64,000 nt of DNA from the NCBI GenBank assembly GCA_023426125.1, contig JAFABI010000113.1:62001-126000 (forward strand), in the 5' to 3' direction. Position numbers and translations under genes: made by a program. This stretch comes from Bacillota bacterium (lineage in GTDB: Bacteria; Bacillota; Clostridia; Acetivibrionales; DTU013). Below the pieces are notes generated by a model, which worked only from the letters and a program-made list of their open reading frames with translations, had not been told where the DNA came from and made no database searches. Below, piece by piece: positions 51,201-60,786 of the stretch (position 1 is the first letter of the stretch; each line of letters begins with the position of its first letter).

Positions 51201-52439
51201 ATGAACAAGGCAGTCAGAGTCAGAGTTATTATCCTTCTATGCGCCGTCGCGGCAGCAGGGGCATTATTTTTCTTGAAATTTGAAAAAGGTATCCTGAACG
51301 GAAGCCGTAATGCCATGCAAATGCAACCGGCACTTAAACAGGGCACGGAAAATAAAAATACCGATGCGTCAACCCAGCCTTCCGATGCATCCGGCAGGAA
51401 TGTCGCCGCCAACAACCCGATAATGGCGACGGGCGTCGATGAAACTGCCCCCGCTGAATCGGAGGCGCCTGCTCTTGTTGAATATAAAGGCAACATACGG
51501 CATATTTTCTTCCACCCTCTGATCATCTACCCGGAAATGGCTTTTGACGGGGACTCAACGGCCCAAGGCTATAATGACTGGTTTGTGACTGTCGGAGAGT
51601 TTAAGAAAATTCTTGATTCCCTATACGAAAACAATTACATTCTGGTGGATATGACAAAGCTTTATGAAGTCGCGCAGCAGGATGGAAAAAACAACATCAA
51701 AAAAAAGAAACTGCTGCTTCCGGAAGGCAAAAAGCCATTGGTCCTGTCCGTTGACGATATGAACTATTATGATTACATGAAGGAAAACGGCAATGCGCAT
51801 AAGCTGGTCATCGACGGCGACGGCAATGCGGCCGCCTACTACATGACGCCGGACGGACAGGAAAAAACCGAATGCGATAATGAAATTGTCCCTATTCTAG
51901 ACAGCTTCGTGGCGCAGCATCCCGATTTTTCCCTTGAGGGGGCAAAGGGAATCCTTGCGCTTACAGGCTATGCGGGAATCCTGGGATACCATACGGAAGA
52001 TAAGGATGCCGAAGATTACGAGAAAGAAAAGGAAGAGGCCTTGAAAGTAGTGAAGCGTTTGAAGGAAACCGGCTGGACTTTCGCCTGTCATGGCTACGGT
52101 CATCTGCATTCCAATAAAGTCAGCTTCGACAGGCTGAAAAGCGACACGGCGAAGTGGAAGGCTGAAGTTGAGCCCCTGGTAGGCCCTACGGGAGTCTATG
52201 TATACCCCTATGGAGAGGAAATCCCCATAAAAAATCCCAAGTTTGAAATGCTTAAATCGGAGGGGTTCAGCATTTTCTGCCCCGTAGGCAGTACAGGCTT
52301 CCAGATCGCCGTCCGCGAGTATGTCCAGATGGACAGGATGAATATCGACGGTACTGCATTCTATTACCGGAAAGAGAAGCTTTCCGACATGTTCGACGTA
52401 GACAGTGTGATCGACGCTATGCGGCCGGCAATGAAATAA
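51201..52439 (+). CDS. Secreted polysaccharide deacetylase-like protein
   Basis: 412 residues. N-terminal membrane anchor (VRVIILLCAVAAAGALFFLK), a 70-residue Thr/Ser/Ala-rich linker, and a NodB-type domain: HIFFHPLIIYPEMAFDGDST, KPLVLSVDDMNYYDYMKENG (the DD acidic motif), TFACHGYGHLHSNKVSF (His ligands) and GVYVYPYGEEIP. The second motif is HGYGHLHS rather than the usual HSxxH, so the metal site may be altered. It probably deacetylates a cell-wall or extracellular polymer. It is monocistronic and convergent with the propeller-hydrolase gene. Confidence 0.78.
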   Translation: MNKAVRVRVIILLCAVAAAGALFFLKFEKGILNGSRNAMQMQPALKQGTENKNTDASTQPSDASGRNVAANNPIMATGVDETAPAESEAPALVEYKGNIRHIFFHPLIIYPEMAFDGDSTAQGYNDWFVTVGEFKKILDSLYENNYILVDMTKLYEVAQQDGKNNIKKKKLLLPEGKKPLVLSVDDMNYYDYMKENGNAHKLVIDGDGNAAAYYMTPDGQEKTECDNEIVPILDSFVAQHPDFSLEGAKGILALTGYAGILGYHTEDKDAEDYEKEKEEALKVVKRLKETGWTFACHGYGHLHSNKVSFDRLKSDTAKWKAEVEPLVGPTGVYVYPYGEEIPIKNPKFEMLKSEGFSIFCPVGSTGFQIAVREYVQMDRMNIDGTAFYYRKEKLSDMFDVDSVIDAMRPAMK

Positions 52440-52466
52440 CGTAATATAAAAATTAATACAATATTG

Positions 52467-54584
52467 TTATAAGTATTCTTTGATCAGACCGAAGTAGCGC
52501 GCCATCCAGTAAGGATGCAGAAACAGCGTACCGTCCTCGGCCTGCATCCCGCTGCCGTGATCCGCCAGAAAAGGGTTGGCGTCGTACTTTCCTATGGGCT
52601 TTTCGTCATAGGGCAGGGGAGCCTTGAGTTGTTCCCGCATCCCGGATTCTTCAACAGCAGAAGCCCAATCCAGGTCGGCTCGATGGCTGTTAAATACAGG
52701 CCAATCGATGAGATCCAGAGGCAGCTCCGCCAGGCTTTGCACCGCCGCTTCCAGATCGCACGGCCTGCCGCTGAGGCCACCGTAAATAATGTTCCAAAGC
52801 GGTGTGCGTTCAATCCGCTCGTACTGCCAATGATGTTCCAGTCCGGTCAGGTAATACGCGCGCAAATCCGGGTCCTTCTCATAGCGGAGCAGCGGCACCA
52901 TCGACAAAAAGGCCAATTCATCATCGATATGGGAGAAATGCTGCTCTATTTTATACCTGGCCGTATTCATGGCATAGTGATGTCTGGTGACAAGCTCCCG
53001 GTAAGCCGTCTGATAGGCTTCGTCACCGGTGACATGCTCAGCGGTCTTTAAATAGGATAAAATTTCAAGGGAATTGACGCCATGCTCAAACACCCATTTA
53101 TGGTCGTGGTTTATCTTCTCAGGCGACCAGACGGCCCAGGTGGTGTGAATACCATCCACGTCCAGCAGCCGGTAACCGTTTTCCAGGATATGATCTGTAA
53201 TCCCGCGTATCACTTTGCGCAGAATCTCTTTTTCCTCGTCGCTGGCAGCCAGATCATAATAGAGGGAGTATGCATAGAAATGACCAACCATTTCGTCGCT
53301 GGATGTATCCCCCTTCCATTCCCACTGCCCGTCTTCCGTGCGGTGCCATTCCGGATGTCCATTGCCGAAACCGGCCTCGCCCTTGCAACGGATCGCTCTT
53401 GCAGTAAACCCGGGAATATTGGTAATCCGTGTAAGCTTAAGCATTGCCTGAATAGAGCGCCGTGCCAGCTCCAATGCTTCCGGACTGCCTGTGACGGCAT
53501 ATCTGAAGGTCTGTGCCGCCGCGTAACATGCAGTCCACAGTCCGTCGTTGTCGGATATATCCACTTGACCGCTTGACAGCTCGCCTTCCCTTTCCAGCAT
53601 ACGGATCGTTACGAATCCGTTCCGGACATGGTAAGCTTCGACAGTGCTTTGATAGTGCGCAGCCTTTTCCTCCAGCGTCATCCATGAAGTCGCAATCCGG
53701 CTGAGGCCCTCTTTCGTGGCAGCCCATAGGGTACCGTCGAGAGGAGATACGGCGACAGCGTTCACTTTATGGTCCGGCAGCCATCTCTTATAGCCGTAAT
53801 ATTTCACCACGCCGTTGTTCAGGTGGATTAATCCTTCGGGAGCAGCAAAATAACGTGACCCGTCGACGCCGGTCACAATGCGCCGTATATCGTTGTTTGG
53901 CAAGCTCTTCCACCCATTTGCCATCATCCAATAGTCGGTACCGTCATAAATGCAAACACCGCGGTCCGTGCCGATCCAGAGATGTCCGCACCCATCGAAG
54001 GACAGACATTGGATACGATTGCTGACCAGCCCGGAGGTTTCCGTCCGGATCGTAAACCAATGCATCCGCTTGCCCGCAAGGGCGAGTAAGCCTTGATCGG
54101 TGCCGACATAGACATTGCCGCCGCCAAATGCGGCGATATTACGGCCTGTCCCTTGGACCTCCAGCACTTTGGCCCAGCCTTCCGGCTGCCCGCAGTATAG
54201 CGCACCGGTCGTCAACAGCCACAATCCTCCGGTGCCGTCGTCCGCCATTGCTGTTACATGCCCGGGGAACGTCCCGCTGACGCTTGCGGTGTCCTCGTCG
54301 ATGCAGAACAAACGGTTCTCCGCAGCTGCCCACAGCCGTCCCTGCGTATCACAAAATACCATTGAAACGGCAGGTTGGACTTCCGCACCCTCCATGCAAA
54401 TTGCCGTAAAACGATCTCCGTCCAGACACGCCAGTCCCAGAGCAGTCCCCGCCCACAACCTGCCCTTGCGGTCAAAGGCAATATCCAGGACATGGCGTCC
54501 CGGCAGTCCCTGCTCCTCGGTGTAGAAGCGTCTTGAACGCTGTGGGAAACGTCCCGTACAATAAAAATTAGGTTGTAAATTCAT
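52467..54584 (-). CDS. Beta-propeller (Reg_prop) plus alpha/alpha-toroid sugar hydrolase-like protein
   Basis: 705 residues from ATG 54584 (AGGAGG five bases upstream). No signal peptide or membrane segment. Residues 25-310 carry repeats of the two-component-regulator propeller type (VLDIAFDRKGRLWAGTALGL, GHLWIGTDRGVCIYDG, TLWAATKEGLSRIA). Residues 310-705 are helical with many Trp/His/Asp (SDNDGLWTACYAAAQTFRYA, GDTSSDEMVGHFYAYSLYYD, VFNSHRADLDWASAVEESG), as in alpha/alpha-barrel glycosidases or epimerases. The catalytic acids cannot be assigned with certainty. Cytoplasmic location fits processing of an imported oligosaccharide. Last gene of the third import cluster. Confidence 0.65.
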   Translation of the reverse strand: MNLQPNFYCTGRFPQRSRRFYTEEQGLPGRHVLDIAFDRKGRLWAGTALGLACLDGDRFTAICMEGAEVQPAVSMVFCDTQGRLWAAAENRLFCIDEDTASVSGTFPGHVTAMADDGTGGLWLLTTGALYCGQPEGWAKVLEVQGTGRNIAAFGGGNVYVGTDQGLLALAGKRMHWFTIRTETSGLVSNRIQCLSFDGCGHLWIGTDRGVCIYDGTDYWMMANGWKSLPNNDIRRIVTGVDGSRYFAAPEGLIHLNNGVVKYYGYKRWLPDHKVNAVAVSPLDGTLWAATKEGLSRIATSWMTLEEKAAHYQSTVEAYHVRNGFVTIRMLEREGELSSGQVDISDNDGLWTACYAAAQTFRYAVTGSPEALELARRSIQAMLKLTRITNIPGFTARAIRCKGEAGFGNGHPEWHRTEDGQWEWKGDTSSDEMVGHFYAYSLYYDLAASDEEKEILRKVIRGITDHILENGYRLLDVDGIHTTWAVWSPEKINHDHKWVFEHGVNSLEILSYLKTAEHVTGDEAYQTAYRELVTRHHYAMNTARYKIEQHFSHIDDELAFLSMVPLLRYEKDPDLRAYYLTGLEHHWQYERIERTPLWNIIYGGLSGRPCDLEAAVQSLAELPLDLIDWPVFNSHRADLDWASAVEESGMREQLKAPLPYDEKPIGKYDANPFLADHGSGMQAEDGTLFLHPYWMARYFGLIKEYL

Positions 54585-54669
54585 CGCAGCCTCCTGTGTC
54601 AAGAAAATTCGCTTTGCTCATGATCTTAAATACCATAAACCTTAATCACGCTCAAACCTTCAATAGGCA

Positions 54670-55548
54670 CTACCTCAAATGTGAAGCCTCAATATAGTTG
54701 ACCAGCCTGACGCCATTTTCCTTTAGCGCATAATCCATATCGGGATCAAGCATCAACTCGTATTCCCATACGCGCTGCCGCCATGTCGGCGTGATATTCC
54801 TTACTTCGTCACTGTCAACCGACGGATGGATGTAGGTCTCAACGATGCCCTCAGGCAGATTGGCCATTTTGTTTACCATCATGCGTTTAAAGCTATAATA
54901 GGTATCCCCCGGCCCGGGAGCAAATTGATGCGCCAGCAGATAATCCGGCAGAAAGATACCATTCTTGCCGGCATAAGCTGTAAGGCCGGCAAGGGTCTCA
55001 ACGGCTGCTTCGGGAATCGAGTCGTTGAAGGAGTCGATTCCTCTCATTATTTTTCGTGGCAGCCTGAAACCCAGACCTCTGGGAATACACTGTGCAAATA
55101 CCTGTGTAATGAAGCTTCTGCCTTTTGTTACGCCATAAAGACTACCCATGTGGTTATCGACATGGGAAATCCGCACGCCTGCTTCTTCCAGGCGGTTGAA
55201 CTGCGCGGCAATTTCAGCGGCCACGTCCTCCTCCCTTACGTTTTCTTCAACCATTTCACAATTTCTGTGCATTGTACCGTCGCTGCCATGCAGCGAGGCT
55301 TTACCCGTCAGACTCGCCCATCGCCATTCCTGCCTTTCCCATTCGCTGGTGAAGGTCAAATGCAGGCCCACCGCATGTTCCCTGTTTACGGCAGCCCATC
55401 CGGCCGCTTCACTGAAGCCCGGCGTAACCGGCATAAGCGTAGCCGATGATACTTTTTTATGGATCATCAGTTGAATAATCGCTTTGTTATAGGAATGGCT
55501 CAGACCGAAATCATCGGCATTCAATATTAGATAGGTTCTGGTTTTCAT
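54670..55548 (-). CDS. ChbG/HpnK (YdjC) family carbohydrate deacetylase
   Basis: 292 residues. Starts with YLILNADDFGLSHSYN (the metal motif D-D near residue 10), HAVGLHLTFTSEW (His ligand), RISHVDNHMGSLYGVT (His pair) and ETYIHPSVDSDEVR near the end. The family removes acetyl groups from N-acetylated oligosaccharides such as chito-oligomers. Together with the propeller-hydrolase it may process the imported sugar. GGAGGAGG precedes the ATG. Confidence 0.88.
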   Translation of the reverse strand: MKTRTYLILNADDFGLSHSYNKAIIQLMIHKKVSSATLMPVTPGFSEAAGWAAVNREHAVGLHLTFTSEWERQEWRWASLTGKASLHGSDGTMHRNCEMVEENVREEDVAAEIAAQFNRLEEAGVRISHVDNHMGSLYGVTKGRSFITQVFAQCIPRGLGFRLPRKIMRGIDSFNDSIPEAAVETLAGLTAYAGKNGIFLPDYLLAHQFAPGPGDTYYSFKRMMVNKMANLPEGIVETYIHPSVDSDEVRNITPTWRQRVWEYELMLDPDMDYALKENGVRLVNYIEASHLR

Positions 55549-55567
55549 TTACATCCTCCTCCATCGC

Positions 55568-57937
55568 TTAGGAATTGTTCTCCTTTTTTGCTGATGAAAT
55601 TTCTTTATATTCCGTCGGCAGTATGCCTTCAAATTTTTTAAATGTCCGTATAAATGTCGTCCTGCTATAAAATCCAACCATGCTCATTGTTGCAAGGATG
55701 CTGCTATCTGTATTTTGGATGATTTCCTTTGCCTTGTTTATGCGTACTTTTGCAATGTAGTCGCTTATATTCATGCCGATCGCCTTCTTGAATATCCGCG
55801 AAATATATTTGGGTGATACCTGCATCCGGCTTGCAATCATATTAAGGCTAAGATCCTGCTTATAGTTATTATGAATATACTCTGCGGCAAGATTGGCGAG
55901 TTTATCCGATTTTAACGGTACTCTTTCCTCCGTCTGTTCAACCAGCCGTTCATAAAAGTTCAGCAGATGGTCCATACTTCCCTTGACCCCAAGGTTCAGG
56001 AGGGTATATGCATTAAATAATATATTTTTATCTCCGGATAATATACGGTTTAAATCCACACCCTCCCCGTCTGCAAATTTCATACCGGTGTTATATAGCT
56101 CTGCAAACAGCCCTTTCATGCTCTTATGGGAAACATCCCTGCTTCTGTTAAAGCTCAGTATGCTTTCGGTCACTTTTGTCAATTCTTCCATATTTCCAGT
56201 CCCAAGGCAATTTAAAACCCTTTTTTCGTCTGCCGGTGAGTAATACACGCTGTTCTCCTCTATGACCCTGTCTGCATCACAAACACAGAATCTGTCCTCC
56301 GGCGTTTTTGCCATCGCGGTAAGCGCCTGATTAAAGGAACCTCCCAGCTCATTTACCGTCTCACAGTTCTTGCCTAAACCAATTTTTACATTTATATTTA
56401 AATAGCAGGCGTCATTTTCAAAAATGGCCACAATATTCTGCAGACTGTCCAGAAGCTTTTCCCGGTCCCCTTCCTTGAAAATATCTACAATGCATACATA
56501 CGTGTTCCTTGTATATTCAAAAACATAAACCCTGCACACCTGCTCAATCATAATTGTAAGCAGATTGATCAACGCATTGATAAAGCTTGGCCAGTCAAAT
56601 TGCGTAAACTCCGAAAAGAATTCCTGTTTAAAATTGAATTTCACAACACAGCACGCCGTCCGTTTGTTGGTGAACCCATACTCTTCCATCAGCACGCTGT
56701 CAACGATATTCTTGTGCGAAAGCTCGCTGCCCTGAAAGGTATAGTCAAGCCATGTATTCAAATATTCATCGGAAATCGTTTTGATTTTTCGTTTAACATT
56801 TTGTTCATGGGTGACCAAACGATCTATACCTTTTTTTATATCATCAAACTCATCTCTCCTGTATTTGTTCTCATACTCGTCATCCGTTTTCTGCTGCCTG
56901 CCTGTCAAAAGCTCGTGGATGCTTTTGACAGGCATATAGATCTTTCTGCTGAACAGGTAGGAAAACACAAGGCCTATTCCAAATAGTACAAGGCAGGTCA
57001 ATATGATAAAAGACCAGATACCCGCGGCAATTTTGTAGAATTCCCACAGGGGTGTAACTGAATAGTACTCCCATCCGAATTGTTCCAATCCCGAGTCAAT
57101 GAGTATATACTTTTTCCCATTTAATTCACACTTGCTAAAATCCGTATCCTTCCCTGTTCCTGAAGCACGGTCGATAATTTTTAAAAAGTCCCCCCTTTTA
57201 AGGTTTTTATCCGTACTTAGAAAAAAGTCACTGCTCCTGTTGATTAGAACAAACTCACTGCTTGCAAACACAGCGCTTCCTTCAAAGATTTTATAAAAAG
57301 TATTTGCCGATATGCAGGAAACCATAACCGCTCGATAGCCATTCACCTTTTGACTGGCCACAATGGGGATGATATAACTGCTGCGCATATTGCTGACCTT
57401 GGTAATCCATGAGGGCGGCAGAATCTCCAGACCATCCACGTTCATAAGCTTATCCTTCCAGAACTCCGCATCATAATTTTCAAAGCAGTAGAACTTTCCG
57501 AAAAATTTGCTGTAATCGGTCACACCATCGGAAGTAAGCACGATCTTATCATCCAGGTATACAAATACGATGTCGATCACACCACCGACAAGATTCCTCA
57601 TTTGACCGGCGATACTTTTCGATATGCTGCTGCGTTCGGTAAGCTCCTCTGCAGTAAGCGCGTACGTCGGCTTTAAGCATTTGACCGTTTGCGTATCCTG
57701 GAAAAACCCCACCATGGAATATTGTATATTCTTGATGTAGGTATTCATAATCTGGGCGGATGAACTTAAATTCATTTTCATTTTACTTGCAAAATTATGT
57801 TCCTGTATTTTTATAAAATCGATATAGCTAAAAATCCCGATAACAAATATCAGCAGCGTCATGGACAAAAAATATAAAAATATCCTGGCAAAAAGGCTGT
57901 TAAGCTTCCGTCCGACCTTTTCCATCCATAAACGCAT
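55568..57937 (-). CDS. Membrane AraC-type transcriptional regulator (YesS-like)
   Basis: 789 residues. Two membrane helices (FLYFLSMTLLIFVIGIFSYI near 20-40 and IAAGIWSFIILTCLVLFGIG near 310) enclose a Cache-like sensor; a cytoplasmic GGDEF-unlike linker of about 350 residues and a C-terminal AraC HTH (LSLNMIASRMQVSPKYISRI and ILATMSMVGFYSRTTFIRTF) follow. This is a one-component membrane regulator that senses extracellular ligand and activates adjacent sugar genes. It lies in the operon between the binding-protein and deacetylase genes. Confidence 0.87.
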   Translation of the reverse strand: MRLWMEKVGRKLNSLFARIFLYFLSMTLLIFVIGIFSYIDFIKIQEHNFASKMKMNLSSSAQIMNTYIKNIQYSMVGFFQDTQTVKCLKPTYALTAEELTERSSISKSIAGQMRNLVGGVIDIVFVYLDDKIVLTSDGVTDYSKFFGKFYCFENYDAEFWKDKLMNVDGLEILPPSWITKVSNMRSSYIIPIVASQKVNGYRAVMVSCISANTFYKIFEGSAVFASSEFVLINRSSDFFLSTDKNLKRGDFLKIIDRASGTGKDTDFSKCELNGKKYILIDSGLEQFGWEYYSVTPLWEFYKIAAGIWSFIILTCLVLFGIGLVFSYLFSRKIYMPVKSIHELLTGRQQKTDDEYENKYRRDEFDDIKKGIDRLVTHEQNVKRKIKTISDEYLNTWLDYTFQGSELSHKNIVDSVLMEEYGFTNKRTACCVVKFNFKQEFFSEFTQFDWPSFINALINLLTIMIEQVCRVYVFEYTRNTYVCIVDIFKEGDREKLLDSLQNIVAIFENDACYLNINVKIGLGKNCETVNELGGSFNQALTAMAKTPEDRFCVCDADRVIEENSVYYSPADEKRVLNCLGTGNMEELTKVTESILSFNRSRDVSHKSMKGLFAELYNTGMKFADGEGVDLNRILSGDKNILFNAYTLLNLGVKGSMDHLLNFYERLVEQTEERVPLKSDKLANLAAEYIHNNYKQDLSLNMIASRMQVSPKYISRIFKKAIGMNISDYIAKVRINKAKEIIQNTDSSILATMSMVGFYSRTTFIRTFKKFEGILPTEYKEISSAKKENNS

Positions 57938-58050
57938 TGCAGAATCATCTCCGTATCTTTATCACACATATTTAATGAACTACGATATAATAAAACAATA
58001 ACATATTTGGCGAAATATGTATAACGTATTTAATATACATTTATCCTGCC

Positions 58051-58169
58051 CGGTACTGAGAGCAAAACAAGCATTAATTGATCGGCGTTTATGCGCCTTC
58101 CGGAAATAGCGCGAACGCTTCGGCGCGATACTTCCGGAAGGATAAATAAAATTTTTCGTTACAGTATCA
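58051..58169. repeat. MITE-like repeat, copy 4
   Basis: Hairpin CCTTCCGGAAATA (58096-58108) with TACTTCCGGAAGG (58129-58141), one A-C mismatch; inner GCGCGAA and TTCGGCGCG also pair. Ends are degenerate (GGTACTGAGAGC and TTTTTCGTTACAGTATC). It lies between the binding-protein stop and the AraC gene start. Confidence 0.78.
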
Positions 58170-58183
58170 GGCATGGAAAGCAA

Positions 58184-59791
58184 TTAATTCTTTAACCTGC
58201 CTTCGGCTTTGTTATAGATCTCTTCTATTTTCAAAGCACCTGCCTCAACAGCTTTTTGTGCGATTCCTTCAAATTCGCTCAAGGGAGTAGTCCCCAGGAT
58301 AAACCTATCAAGTTCGGGCAGTAGAATGGCATCTACAGCCATGTTGAGTTCCTTAAGCTCATTCTGTTCTTCCAATGTAAATGGCGGGTTCATCAACTCT
58401 TCAACGAATCCATCGGCGGTTTTCCAAAATTCATAAAAATTCTTATCTTCCGCGGACAAAAACGGTTCCTGATTGCCGGTATCGTATCGGAAGGCCAAAC
58501 CCAGCTGGCCTGCTCCGAGAGACGACATATAGCTTCTCCATGAATCGGCGTCGTTTTTAAATTTTGCAATGTAATCCGGATTGGGAATGCGTTTGTCTCC
58601 TTCGATGGTATAATGCTCATTAAGCACTCCGAAATTTGTCACATCCGTACCTTCCTCGGAATAGAACCAGTCAATGAATTTCATGACAAGCCCGGGATCC
58701 TTGACGTTCTTATTCACAACAATCGCATCATCCTTGTTGTACTGTGAATAGATGAAATTTCTTTTCTGTCCCTTGCTGTTGGTTAAAAGCTCCATCTGGA
58801 CAAATTTCTGTTTTGGGTCCGCAGCCGCAAGAGCCTTATTGTAGTTTAAAGCAAATCCGCCATTCTCCCACATGAACGTAGACTTGCCACTGGACATTTT
58901 TTCATTGAACTGCTGCGATGTATTGATGGCAAAATCGGGGTCAAGGATTCCCTCTTTATAAAGAGTGCTGAAATAGGCCAGTACTTCTTTAAACTCCGGT
59001 CTGACAGCCCCGTATACCCACTTGCCTCCCTCGATATCCTTGTCAAAATACATGCCGTTATCCTGGCCATAGCCCGATCCCATCGGATATGCGGCAATAT
59101 ACAGAAGCCGCTTTGTTTCCCATCGGCAAGTCCACGGGAAGGTATCGGGCTGTGCCTTTTTAAATTCCTTCAATACATTGTGCAGCTCGTCGAAGGTCTT
59201 GGGCATTTCAAGGTTCAAACTCTCCAGCAGGTCCTGCCTGATCAGCGGAGACGTGGCTGAAAGAGTGGCAGCGGATCTCGAAGACGTCACCAGATAGTAG
59301 TATTTTCCATCGGAGGAACACCTTGTGAAGTTCGGATCGTCTTTTGTGACCTTCATGTAGTTTGGCATTACATCAAAGTAATCGCTTACGGGCAAAAAAA
59401 CATTTTTCCCGCTGTAGTATACGGCTCCCAGCCGGCTGGCGATCATTATATCGGGCATGTCTCCCGATGCGACCAACGTAGCTGCCTTCTGCTCATAATC
59501 GCTTGTTACTGCCTCAAGCTCGATTTTTATGCCGGTCTTTTTATAGATTTCACTGAGGATGGGGCTATCCTGCAAAAACGGCTGGGAAGGGTGTTCGCCC
59601 CGCATCATCGTAAGGGTGACTTCCTTGTCGGTCAACTTCGAAGCGGATACTTCAGACGACTTTTCGCCGGCGGCAGAGCTTTCCTTGGTAGTTTCCCCGG
59701 ATTTTCCATCCGTTGAGGAGCAGCCGGTTGACATACCCAATGCAACCAACACACAGACCAGTAAAGACAGAACCCTCTTGAATCTTTTCAT
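58184..59791 (-). CDS. Oligosaccharide-binding lipoprotein (LplA type)
   Basis: 535 residues with signal MKRFKRVLSLLVCVLVALGM and lipobox STGC (Cys near 24), tether and LplA-type binding domain (EVTLTMMRGEHPSQPFLQDS, MPDIMIASRLGAVYYSGKNV). AGGAGG precedes the ATG. It follows the two permeases, and a membrane AraC regulator follows it. Similar in size to the protein at 46505 but clearly different in sequence, so the ligands probably differ. Confidence 0.92.
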   Translation of the reverse strand: MKRFKRVLSLLVCVLVALGMSTGCSSTDGKSGETTKESSAAGEKSSEVSASKLTDKEVTLTMMRGEHPSQPFLQDSPILSEIYKKTGIKIELEAVTSDYEQKAATLVASGDMPDIMIASRLGAVYYSGKNVFLPVSDYFDVMPNYMKVTKDDPNFTRCSSDGKYYYLVTSSRSAATLSATSPLIRQDLLESLNLEMPKTFDELHNVLKEFKKAQPDTFPWTCRWETKRLLYIAAYPMGSGYGQDNGMYFDKDIEGGKWVYGAVRPEFKEVLAYFSTLYKEGILDPDFAINTSQQFNEKMSSGKSTFMWENGGFALNYNKALAAADPKQKFVQMELLTNSKGQKRNFIYSQYNKDDAIVVNKNVKDPGLVMKFIDWFYSEEGTDVTNFGVLNEHYTIEGDKRIPNPDYIAKFKNDADSWRSYMSSLGAGQLGLAFRYDTGNQEPFLSAEDKNFYEFWKTADGFVEELMNPPFTLEEQNELKELNMAVDAILLPELDRFILGTTPLSEFEGIAQKAVEAGALKIEEIYNKAEGRLKN

Positions 59792-59854
59792 TTTTTCACG
59801 CCTCCTGTTTTTATTTTATTTGACATATGCGAAAAACTATAGCGCACTGGTTTT

Positions 59855-60742
59855 TTATCCTTTTATTGAGCCTATCATAACTCCCTTTATAAGGAATTTT
59901 TGTACAAACGGGTATAGGATCAGTATTGGGAGAACCGTAATGAGGATAACGGCATATTTGATATTGGTTTGTACCGACAGAATATCCTGGCCCACTCCAA
60001 TCCTGTTTACCGCTTCTCCCATATTGCCGTCCACAACCATACTCCGTAAAATGAGCTGCATGGGAAACATTACTTTTTTGCTCAGGTATAAGATATAGTC
60101 AAAAAACCGGTTCCACTGCGCTACGGCATAAAACAGGAGCATTGTTGCCATAATCGGTTTGGAAAGCGGAATTACGATTTTTGTAAATATGCCGATATCA
60201 TTTGCGCCATCGATGGTTGCCGCTTCATGCAGCGATTCGGGTATTGATTGAAAAAATGTCCTCATGATGATCATGTTATAAGTGCTCATGCCATTTACCA
60301 GCAGCACCGCCCATATGGTATCCTTCAGGTTCAAAAACTTCGCAACCAGCAGATAGGTTGGAATCATGCCGCCATCAAACAGCATTGTGAATAAAATAAT
60401 CGCTATGAAGAACTTTTTGCCGGTCAGACTCCTTTTTGAAAGCGGATATGCACACAACGAAGTAAGTATCATGTTGATTGCCGTTCCAAGGGTCACATAA
60501 CAAACCGTATTCAAATAGGCCCTTGAAATCAGCGGGTTATCGAATATGATTCCGTATGCGCTCAGATTTACACCGATGGGGAAGAGAAATACCTCATTCC
60601 TGACAACACTCATACCGTTGCTTATTGAAACCACTGCCATATAATAAAACGGAAATACGCATACAAAGATAAGTATACACATAAAAATCATATTTACTGC
60701 ATCAAAGGCCCTTGAGAACACGCTATCGTTTATTTTCTTCAT
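59855..60742 (-). CDS. Oligosaccharide ABC permease (LplC/YtcP type)
   Basis: 295 residues from ATG 60742; the frame is open far upstream but the first membrane helix (VNMIFMCILIFVCVFPFYYM) begins only after this start, and upstream sequence overlaps the preceding permease. GGAG lies about 11 bases upstream. EAA-loop EAATIDGANDIGIFTKIVIP; end KGVMIGSIKG. Confidence 0.9.
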   Translation of the reverse strand: MKKINDSVFSRAFDAVNMIFMCILIFVCVFPFYYMAVVSISNGMSVVRNEVFLFPIGVNLSAYGIIFDNPLISRAYLNTVCYVTLGTAINMILTSLCAYPLSKRSLTGKKFFIAIILFTMLFDGGMIPTYLLVAKFLNLKDTIWAVLLVNGMSTYNMIIMRTFFQSIPESLHEAATIDGANDIGIFTKIVIPLSKPIMATMLLFYAVAQWNRFFDYILYLSKKVMFPMQLILRSMVVDGNMGEAVNRIGVGQDILSVQTNIKYAVILITVLPILILYPFVQKFLIKGVMIGSIKG

Positions 60743-60786
60743 AAATACGCAAACTCCATTCCTGTGAATCACAAGCCTGTGGATTG

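Noticed and set aside
52467..54584. Propeller protein as a hybrid two-component sensor
   Set aside because: No membrane helix, histidine kinase or receiver domain follows; the C-terminal half is a helical enzyme-like domain.
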